Positions 7,670 through 12,406 of a stretch of 12,406 nucleotides of DNA are shown in pieces. Numbering within the stretch: the stretch's first letter is position 1; every line of letters begins with the position of its first letter. Source of the DNA: Bacteroidaceae bacterium (GTDB lineage Bacteria; Bacteroidota; Bacteroidia; Bacteroidales; Bacteroidaceae); NCBI GenBank assembly GCA_900770705.1, contig CAAGLF010000058.1, forward strand, positions 1 through 12,406, read 5' to 3'. The notes below the pieces were generated by a model. That model saw only the letters and a list, made by a program, of their open reading frames with translations, ran no database searches and was not told the DNA's origin. A program made the position numbers and the translations under genes.

Positions 7670-7882
7670 GGGCCGCCCTTTCCCGAAAGTGGGCCCCGGT
7701 TTCCGCCACGATGGGCCCCACCTCTGTCGACAATGGGCCCCATCTTCGGGGATACCGGGGCCCAACGCCGGCAAAGGTGGGGCCCACCAATTCCAGGGCC
7801 CGGGCCAGCCAAAAGAAAAGCCGGGCCCGGCGGCTGCCGGGTCCGACCTTTCCTATCGTGTGCAGACTGGTACAGGGCTTGG
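7670..7882. repeat. Intergenic GGGCCC repeat element, copy A
   Basis: Palindromic GGGCCC cores start at 7691, 7713, 7735, 7758, 7780, 7796 and 7823, with a degenerate GGGCCG at 7670. Intervals are 21, 22, 22, 23, 22, 16 and 27 bp. Linkers of about 16 bp follow a loose consensus (CACCTTC or CATCTTCGG, then CAACAAT-like). The linker after 7758 is in the opposite orientation. The array ends in a module shared with copy B: GGCCCGGGCC-AG (7797-7808), CGGGCCCGG (7822-7830), then ACAGGGCTTGG (7872-7882). A 9-bp hairpin with one G-T pair forms at 7823-7844. No gene overlaps it. Confidence 0.85.
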
Positions 7883-7930
7883 GAGGGAGCGGGGCTATTC
7901 CGGCCCACACCCACCCCCGGCCCAGCCTGT

Positions 7931-8104
7931 TCATTCCGCGGAATTCCAGTCGAACTCCGCCTCGTTCCAGTCCTTCTGCTCGCTGTCGAAGTGGTCGGTG
8001 TCGCCACCTACAGGCACGTACGACGACGAGAGCAGGCTGTCCTCCCCGTGCAGGTCTGTCACGACCAGGCGGGGCGTCAGGTATATCTTTCTGTCTTTTT
8101 CCAT
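7931..8104 (-). CDS. Small acidic Bacteroidales-type protein, 57 aa
   Basis: An unbroken 57-codon frame with ATG at 8104 and TGA at 7931. It begins MEKDRKIYLTPRLVVTDL, a Lys-rich start followed by a K-x-Y-x-x-P-x-x-x-V pattern. I recognise this pattern from many short Bacteroidales proteins encoded beside surface proteins (from memory). The rest is acidic with tryptophans: GGDTDHFD (33-40) and DWNEAEFDWNSAE at the C-terminus. There is no typical signal peptide and no membrane segment. It lies 88 nt downstream of the 930-aa surface protein on the same strand, without a TAnnTTTG box, so it is probably co-transcribed. Function unknown. Confidence 0.75.
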   Translation of the reverse strand: MEKDRKIYLTPRLVVTDLHGEDSLLSSSYVPVGGDTDHFDSEQKDWNEAEFDWNSAE

Positions 8105-8129
8105 ATACATATATTATACTGTGTGGCAG

Positions 8130-8177
8130 GGAAGCGCCGGGAGGGGCCTCTGCGGGCCTGCTCCCGGTGCTGCTTCC
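8130..8177 (-). repeat. Strong stem-loop between the surface-protein gene and the 57-aa gene
   Basis: GGAAGC/GCTTCC (8130-8135 with 8172-8177) and CCGGGAG/CTCCCGG (8137-8143 with 8161-8167) pair perfectly around a loop with GGCC blocks. No T-run follows on the minus strand, so an intercistronic processing or stabilising hairpin is more likely than a terminator. It could set different levels for the two genes. Confidence 0.65.
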
Positions 8178-8192
8178 GCGGCAGTCGTGGCG

Positions 8193-10985
8193 CTATTTCA
8201 CCATCTTCTTGCCGTTGATGATGTAGACGCCCTGGGGTAACCGGCCGAGGGGCTGCGTGAGGCGGCGTCCGTTCAGGTCGTACATGCGGCTGTCCGAAGC
8301 CGGAGTTCCCTCCAGCGTCTCTATGCCGGTGGTCTGGCCGTTCTCGTCCTTCACCACGATGAGTATGCGGCCTGCGGCCAGACTGATGCCGCCGCCACTG
8401 CCGCCCATGCGGTCCTCCACACTCATATACCAGCGGAAACTGCCGAGGCTGGCTTCTGTGTTCGTCGTGGTGCAGAGCACGCCGTCGGCCAGGGCATAGT
8501 AGCCACCGGCCACCATATTCGCACCACTCACGCCGGAGTAGGTGCCCCGGAAGGTATAGCGGTAGCGCACGGAGGAGCAGTCGATAGCAACCAGACGGCT
8601 GCTCTGCACGGGCACATTGGTCAGTTCTACGGACCAGTCGCCCGTAGCCTTGGGTTTGATAAGGTAGGGCGTGGAGGCAGAGAGGGTCTCACCGTCCTTC
8701 ACACGGAGCACCTCCAGTTCCGTACGGTCGTACACACCATCATTGTCATCGTCGTACTGGTGCAGGTTGTTGAGGGCTGCCACCTCACACGATGCGCTGA
8801 TCTGGTCGTAGGGAATGGCGAAAGGCACATAGAGCGCTTGCCACGAAGTATGGCTGAAGTTGCGGTTGTAGGTCACAGTGCCCACGTTGTCGTATACCAT
8901 CGATGTCTCGTATACGTCGCCGTCGTTGAATGTGAGACTCTCCGTCTCCGTGTCCCACGGACCGGAAATGGTCAGCGTGTAGTCGCCGGAGATAGGGTCG
9001 CCATAGTATTCACGCACACCGATGACATAGGTCGTTCCGCCCGTGACGTCGTAGGAAATGCAGAAGTTGCTGTCTTCACCGCTTTCATCATCATCTTTCA
9101 GGTACTGAAGGTCAGCATCCAGCAGAACGCCATAGGTATCTGCATCGCCGACAGTCTCCACCGTCATCGTACCGTCGGCCGGGGCGATAAAGCGATAGAG
9201 GACATAGCCTTCCGGCTCACCCTCTCCCCCCGTTACGGCTGGGATCTGCACGAGGTTGTCCCCGACGCTCAATAGGGGAAGCTTCGACACTACGATGAGT
9301 TTGTGCCCGCAGACCGTACAGATGTCGTTCACGTCGTAAGAATGTGCGACAACAGGCCGGAACACTTGCCCATATGTCAGTTCGTTCGTTGCCGCCGCGT
9401 CGCTGAAATACTTGCCGCAGTCCATGCAAAGATAGTGGGCATACCAGCCTTTCTTCGTGCAGGTGGGTTCCTGCGCTTCGCGGTAGACAACGCTGGTGTG
9501 GACGTCGCCGACAGGGGTGGTGATGTCGGCCAGCTCCGTTGTCAGACCCTCATCGGAGAAAGCCTTGTGGCAGGTGTTGCATTCGTAGTATGCCACCGAA
9601 CCCGGAGTTGCACACGTGGCTGCCACGGCATCGTGGTAGATGGGGCTGCCGTGTGTGATGGTCACAGTGCCCGGTTCACCTACTGTATTGGAGAAAGTGC
9701 CGGAAACGAGGGAGCCGTTGCAGACCAGCTTCACGTCACCCGAGGAATATACCCGGTTGGCATCGCCCAGCTGAGGGTAGGCGGTAGCGGCAGCGAGGTC
9801 CTGCCCCCATACGACAGTCTCCCTGTCCTGCTGCAACAACCATGCAGCGAATCCGCTCTTCAGGTCGTCGACCGAGCACGCTGTGCCAGAGCCTGTGGTG
9901 AAACTGCCACTACCGATGGGCACGGTCACACCCGTAGCCTCGCTGTTGTAGATGGCATGCCCCTGCACATTCAGGGCATAACGCGTCTCCACGTATCCAA
10001 CTAACAGGCCCGGAGTATTCGTGGAGGAGGACTGCACTTCGCCCACACTCAGCACATTCTCCAGCAGGACAGTCGCACATATCTCTCCCACCAGGCCTCC
10101 CCAATTGTAGACTTGGGCCTTTATCGCACCATAGTTGGCGCAGTCGCGCAATTCGCTGGTGGCAGAGCCGGAAATGTAAGCCGTGATACCTCCGACCTCG
10201 CCGTTGGCATGGATGGTGCCATAGTTGGCACAGCGTATGTACTTGCAATCCCGGCTCTGGGAGCAAATGCCGGCGGCGTAGACGGCATTGCCGGAGATGT
10301 ATGCCTTGCTCTCGCACTGTTCGAAGGTGGTCTCCACCGCATCACCGACCAGGCCGCCCACGTAGTAATTGCGTAGTGGCGCTATCGTTACGAAATCTCC
10401 CGCCTTGACGTCGAGCAGGGTGGCGTTGAATACGGTGCCGGCCAGGGCTCCCATAAAATTGCAGCCACTCTGCGCTGCCGCGTTAATGGTCACATCCTGC
10501 AGCACCAAGTGGCTGATACGGGCCGTTGCTCCGCTGCCCCCCACGTGGGCAAAGAGGCCATGACCAGGCGCATCTGCATAGATGTAGAGGTTCTTGATGG
10601 TGTGGCCGTCGCCTTCGAAGGTGCCGGTCCACGCATCTCCCTGGCTCGCAGTGCCGGCAATAGGAACCCAGGTGACGCGCTCGAGTCCGGCAGCCGCGTC
10701 TGCATCGTGGCACACACTGGAGAGGTCGATGTCGGCAGTGAGCCGGGCACAGGCCGCCAGGTGCTGCGTGGGGGTGGTCTCTTCGCCGATGAGTTCGGTG
10801 TAGGTGCCGTTCACGTAGTGGGAAAAGTAGAGCAAGTCTGCCGCATTCTTGATCTCGAAGGGGGCCTCCTCCGTGCCCACTCCCACCAAGTCCGCGGGCT
10901 TCGTCTGCGCCCACAGCGCAGTGGGCAGAAGCAGGACTGCCACCAGAAGCAGCCGCTGCAGGGATGAAAGTAATGTCTGTTTCAT
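8193..10985 (-). CDS. Large secreted surface protein: beta-helix, Cys-pair repeats, PPC-like domain, C-terminal sorting tail
   Basis: An exported 930-aa protein. The start at 10985 was preferred to an in-frame ATG at 11024 because it opens with a signal peptide (MKQTLLSS, hydrophobic core, ALWAQ at 23-27). Residues about 100-345 are a GLUG-like beta-helix with repeated GGLVG, CANYG and GGI turns. Residues 455-565 hold three CxxC repeats: CNTCHKAFSDEG, CMDCGKYFSD and a DICTVCGHK unit, with spaced extra Cys. Residues 575-675 look like a PPC-type beta-sandwich (YRFIAPADGTMTVET to DYTLTI). An acidic DDDNDGVYD loop near 745 could bind calcium. The C-terminus (YDLNGRRL to GVYIINGKK) is a Bacteroidetes sorting-type tail, so cell-surface or secreted location is inferred. 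No catalytic motif is seen; adhesion or glycan binding is possible. Confidence 0.9.
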   Translation of the reverse strand: MKQTLLSSLQRLLLVAVLLLPTALWAQTKPADLVGVGTEEAPFEIKNAADLLYFSHYVNGTYTELIGEETTPTQHLAACARLTADIDLSSVCHDADAAAGLERVTWVPIAGTASQGDAWTGTFEGDGHTIKNLYIYADAPGHGLFAHVGGSGATARISHLVLQDVTINAAAQSGCNFMGALAGTVFNATLLDVKAGDFVTIAPLRNYYVGGLVGDAVETTFEQCESKAYISGNAVYAAGICSQSRDCKYIRCANYGTIHANGEVGGITAYISGSATSELRDCANYGAIKAQVYNWGGLVGEICATVLLENVLSVGEVQSSSTNTPGLLVGYVETRYALNVQGHAIYNSEATGVTVPIGSGSFTTGSGTACSVDDLKSGFAAWLLQQDRETVVWGQDLAAATAYPQLGDANRVYSSGDVKLVCNGSLVSGTFSNTVGEPGTVTITHGSPIYHDAVAATCATPGSVAYYECNTCHKAFSDEGLTTELADITTPVGDVHTSVVYREAQEPTCTKKGWYAHYLCMDCGKYFSDAAATNELTYGQVFRPVVAHSYDVNDICTVCGHKLIVVSKLPLLSVGDNLVQIPAVTGGEGEPEGYVLYRFIAPADGTMTVETVGDADTYGVLLDADLQYLKDDDESGEDSNFCISYDVTGGTTYVIGVREYYGDPISGDYTLTISGPWDTETESLTFNDGDVYETSMVYDNVGTVTYNRNFSHTSWQALYVPFAIPYDQISASCEVAALNNLHQYDDDNDGVYDRTELEVLRVKDGETLSASTPYLIKPKATGDWSVELTNVPVQSSRLVAIDCSSVRYRYTFRGTYSGVSGANMVAGGYYALADGVLCTTTNTEASLGSFRWYMSVEDRMGGSGGGISLAAGRILIVVKDENGQTTGIETLEGTPASDSRMYDLNGRRLTQPLGRLPQGVYIINGKKMVK

Positions 10986-11006
10986 AAATATGATGGTTTG
11001 AAAAAT

Positions 11007-11027
11007 GGTGTCCGTCCGCCCCACACC
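11007..11027 (-). terminator. Weak second terminator-like hairpin in the leader
   Basis: A 5-bp stem GGTGT/ACACC (11023-11027 with 11007-11011) with an 11-nt loop is followed on the minus strand by ATTTTTC. It is weak by itself and lies just before the start codon region. Confidence 0.3.
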
Positions 11028-11032
11028 TACAC

Positions 11033-11074
11033 AAAAGGCGGCCCGTCCGGCACGAAAGCCGCAGACAGGTCGCC
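11033..11074 (-). terminator. Attenuator-like hairpin with T-run in the surface-protein leader
   Basis: On the minus strand GGCG-A-CCTGTC-TG-CGGC, loop TTTCGT, then GCCG-GACGGG-C-CGCC. The stem pairs with one A/C mismatch and a 2-nt bulge and is followed at once by TTTTGTG. It ends about 50 nt before the ATG at 10985. The 71-codon frame of the leader stops (11027-11029) just after it, so a translating ribosome would melt it. The T-run is short, so termination may be partial. Confidence 0.6.
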
Positions 11075-11276
11075 CTCTGCATGGGTATGTCTAAAACGAT
11101 ATCCTACGCTTACACACTGATAGCCAGCGCCCTTACGGGGGGGCAAGTGCTTCAGTCCACCCTTCCGGCAGGCACAGGCAGCGCCGCAGGTCACTACGAC
11201 TCCGCTACAGCACGCGTTCAGCGTATGGGCAAGTGTAAACATAGAATAAGAAAAGAATGTATGGGGGTTTCGGCTG

Positions 11277-11284
11277 CAAAGGTA
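11277..11284 (-). promoter_or_regulatory. -7 box for the surface-protein leader
   Basis: TACCTTTG on the minus strand matches TAnnTTTG. It is the only such box seen in the gap before the surface-protein gene. No TTTG lies 19 nt upstream; the nearest TTG (11298-11300) is too close. It is divergent from arsR. Confidence 0.65.
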
Positions 11285-11388
11285 CGAAAATTCTCTGCAA
11301 CTGCCTCATATTTCATCGATAAGTATGCCCATTCAGCCGTTTTTCCGCCCCGCTACCGCCTCTCCCCGTGCCCGGCGCGGCCTGCGGA

Positions 11389-11579
11389 GGGCCTCGCCTT
11401 CCCCAAAACCGGGCCCCACCTTCTTCAACAATGGGCCCCACCTTCCGCAATAATGGGCCCCATTGTTCCCGAAGATGGGCCCCGGTTTCCGCAAGGCCCG
11501 GGCCAGAGGCAGGGAGAGCACGGGCCCGGACCTGCCTGCAGCGACGGGCGGCGACACACTTTTCCGGCACAGGGCTTGG
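11389..11579. repeat. Intergenic GGGCCC repeat element, copy B
   Basis: GGGCCC cores start at 11411, 11433, 11455 and 11477, exactly 22 bp apart, with a degenerate GGGCCT at 11389, also 22 bp before. The linkers at 11417 and 11439 begin CCACCTTC and end in CAACAAT or CAATAAT. The linker at 11461 is inverted, and the one at 11483 (CGGTTTCCGC) is identical to that at 7697 in copy A. The tail module follows: GGCCCGGGCC-AG (11495-11506), CGGGCCCGG (11521-11529) and ACAGGGCTTGG (11569-11579). The last TTGG of this tail is the -33 element of the arsR promoter. It lies between divergent promoters and contains no gene. Confidence 0.88.
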
Positions 11580-11606
11580 CAGAAAGAAAGGATGTTCGTA
11601 TCTTTG
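11576..11606 (+). promoter_or_regulatory. arsR promoter (TTGG-N19-TATCTTTG)
   Basis: TTGG (11576-11579) and TATCTTTG (11599-11606) are separated by 19 nt. Transcription should begin near 11613, leaving a leader of only about 8 nt before the ATG at 11621. The -7 box lies inside the operator at 11592-11613. Confidence 0.88.
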
Positions 11607-11613
11607 CAAACAA
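11592..11613 (+). promoter_or_regulatory. Predicted ArsR operator O1 over the -7 box
   Basis: ATGTTCGTA-TCTT-TGCAAACAA, an imperfect inverted repeat (TGTTyGyA arms) covering the -7 box and the likely transcription start. It matches the site at 11970-11991 in TGTTCGTA-N6-CAAACAA at identical spacing. Binding there would block RNA polymerase, giving autorepression. ArsR as the binder is inferred. Confidence 0.7.
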
Positions 11614-11620
11614 AAACGTC

Positions 11621-11947
11621 ATGACAAACAAGAACTACAGTATCCGGCAAGAGCAGCTGGCCCGCTTCGCCAAGGCTATGGGCCATCCGGCACGCATAGC
11701 CATCCTGCAGTTTCTGGCCGCGCAGAAGACTTGCTACTTCGGCGACATCCACGAGGAGCTCCCGATAGCAAAAGCCACTGTATCCCAGCACCTCAAAGAG
11801 CTGAAAGAGGCCGGGCTGATACAGGGAGAAGTGGAAGCGCCCAAGGTGAGATACTGCCTCAACCGCGACAACTGGCAGCTGGCCGGCGAACTCTTCGGCC
11901 GCTTGCTGGAGCAGCCCCTGCCCACGAAGGAGGACTGCTGCCGCTGA
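11621..11947 (+). CDS. arsR: ArsR-family metalloregulatory repressor
   Basis: Cytosolic winged-helix repressor, 108 aa, usual for the family. The start at 11621 follows the promoter; an upstream extension to 11081 would run through the repeat array and is rejected. The N-terminal helix ARFAKAMGHPARIAILQFL (14-32) is the dimer and core segment. TCYFGDI to AKATVSQHLKELKEAGLIQ (37-69) is the helix-turn-helix, and the wing (VEAPKVRYCL, 71-80) follows. Cysteines at 38, 79, 106 and 107 are possible As(III)/metal ligands, but the classical CxCxxC is absent. It is the first gene of an operon with the ArsF-like gene 62 nt downstream. Two predicted operators suggest autoregulation. Confidence 0.95.
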   Translation: MTNKNYSIRQEQLARFAKAMGHPARIAILQFLAAQKTCYFGDIHEELPIAKATVSQHLKELKEAGLIQGEVEAPKVRYCLNRDNWQLAGELFGRLLEQPLPTKEDCCR

Positions 11948-11969
11948 CCCTCTCTTTTTTTTGCCATCA

Positions 11970-11991
11970 TTGTTCGTAGAATTACAAACAA
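11970..11991 (+). promoter_or_regulatory. Predicted ArsR operator O2 in the arsR-arsF gap
   Basis: TTGTTCGTA-GAAT-TACAAACAA has arms complementary at 8 of 9 positions and matches O1 at the outer halves. It lies between the two genes, 18 nt before the next ATG. No good TAnnTTTG box coincides with it (TAGAATTA is the nearest), so it may be an internal roadblock or serve a degenerate promoter. An upstream TTTTTTTTG run (11955-11963) is present. Confidence 0.6.
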
Positions 11992-12009
11992 CTATCATAA
12001 AAAAGCCTT

Positions 12010-12406
12010 ATGAAACACCTGTTGACTATGCTGCTGCTCTGCCTGACGGCACTGCCGGCACTGGCCCAGACGGCGGCCTCGGACCGCGTGGAAGTGGTGT
12101 ACTTCCACGGCAAACAGCGCTGCCCGACCTGCCTGGCCATCGAGAAGCAAACCCGCGAAGCGGTGGAGAAAGACCTGCAGGCCGCGCGCAAGCAGGGACG
12201 CCTGGCCCTCCGCGTAGTAGACATCGGCACCGCGGAAGGCAAGCGCCTGGCCCGCGACTACCGCGTGACGTGGTCGGCCCTCTACGTCACCGGCCGGAAA
12301 GGCGGGCGGGAGAAGCGCCGGGACCTGACGAAATTTGCCTTCAAAAACGCCCGCAACCACCCCGAAACGTTCCGGAAGGGACTGAAAGCCGAGGTGGAGA
12401 AACTGC
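12010..12406 (+). CDS. arsF: ArsF-like thioredoxin-fold protein (nitroaromatic-arsenical reduction), partial at 3' edge
   Basis: The first 132 residues are present; the window ends before the stop. A signal peptide or lipid-free export sequence (MKHLLTMLLLCLTALPALAQ, 1-20) suggests a periplasmic protein. VEVVYFHGKQRCPTCLAIEK (27-46) carries the redox pair C38-P-T-C41 in a thioredoxin-like fold, and VVDI (69-72) and the VTWSALYV strand (86-93) fit that fold. This matches the family named nitrophenyl compound nitroreductase subunit ArsF, which acts with ArsE-type partners and an ArsG efflux permease in aromatic-arsenical resistance. Assignment rests on motif memory. It follows arsR on the same strand. 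Missing C-terminal residues are likely few. Confidence 0.85.
   Translation, partial: MKHLLTMLLLCLTALPALAQTAASDRVEVVYFHGKQRCPTCLAIEKQTREAVEKDLQAARKQGRLALRVVDIGTAEGKRLARDYRVTWSALYVTGRKGGREKRRDLTKFAFKNARNHPETFRKGLKAEVEKL

Larger units (their letters stand above)
10986..11270 (-). promoter_or_regulatory. About 285-nt leader of the surface-protein gene
   Basis: Between the predicted transcription start (about 11270) and the ATG at 10985. The leader has a 9-nt direct repeat, CACTTGCCC on the minus strand (11141-11149 and 11227-11235). A potential long-range pair joins TTACAC (11233-11238) and GTGTAA (11110-11115). Terminator-like hairpins lie near the 3' end. A 71-codon Cys-rich frame (11242 to 11027, MFTLAHTLNACC start) spans most of it and could be a leader peptide, but the opposite strand is also open, so the evidence is thin. 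No known riboswitch consensus was recognised. Confidence 0.5.

Noticed and set aside
7670..7830. CRISPR array
   Set aside because: The period is 22 bp with a 6-bp palindromic core and similar, not unique, linkers. There are no cas genes in the window.
7036..8007. Long minus-strand frames across gpmI start and repeat copy A
   Set aside because: They are out of frame with gpmI, pass through the GGGCCC array, are Arg/Pro/Gly-rich as expected from GC-rich noncoding DNA, and resemble no family.
8113..8118. TATAAT on the minus strand before the 57-aa gene
   Set aside because: Bacteroidetes promoters use TAnnTTTG. The hexamer lies in an AT-rich leader close to the start codon with no -33 element, so co-transcription is more likely.
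10986..11024. Upstream in-frame start for the surface protein
   Set aside because: The ATG at 10985 begins directly with a signal peptide; the extension would bury it.
11081..11620. N-terminal extension of ArsR to 288 aa
   Set aside because: The upstream part runs through the repeat array and the opposite-strand leader. ArsR proteins are about 100-120 aa, and a well-placed promoter precedes the ATG at 11621.

Overview
The window looks like chromosomal DNA from a GC-rich member of the Bacteroidales. Five gene starts have the Bacteroidetes promoter -7 box TAnnTTTG in front of them, as does the tRNA. In three of these the box lies exactly 19 nt after a TTTG or TTGG -33 element. The large surface protein ends in a Prevotella/Bacteroides-type C-terminal sorting tail. 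The genus cannot be fixed from the sequence alone.

Layout, left to right. Positions 1-310 are gene-free and GC-rich, with a degraded copy of a dispersed GGGCCC repeat and two strong hairpins. A tRNA-Pro(GGG) lies on the minus strand (359-436) with its own terminator and promoter. Divergent from it is a plus-strand DASS/SLC13-type transporter with two RCK_C domains (695-2578). Two plus-strand genes follow: a GT2-like glycosyltransferase (2689-3627) and a probable GT-B-like polysaccharide protein (3643-4581). They converge, with only 9 bp between stops, on a minus-strand secreted metallophosphoesterase (4591-5760). That gene lies downstream of gpmI, phosphoglycerate mutase (5922-7460); a 140-bp repeat-rich inverted repeat separates the two.

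Next comes a gene-free stretch (7461-7930) with repeat element A. It is followed by an easily missed 57-aa gene (7931-8104) and a 930-aa secreted surface protein (8193-10985). These two are probably co-transcribed on the minus strand from a promoter near 11277, with a leader of about 285 nt that contains a terminator-like hairpin. Repeat element B (11389-11579) fills the divergent gap. On its right begins a plus-strand arsenical-response operon: an ArsR-family repressor (11621-11947) and an ArsF-like thioredoxin-type protein (12010 to beyond the window edge).

Two things stand out. The first is a dispersed intergenic element built from palindromic GGGCCC cores at a strict 22-bp period, with 16-bp linkers in either orientation and a conserved tail. 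It occurs twice in good condition and once degraded. The second is a pair of matching operators (TGTTCGTA-N6-CAAACAA), one over the arsR promoter and one in the arsR-arsF gap, which together suggest autoregulation with a second control point.
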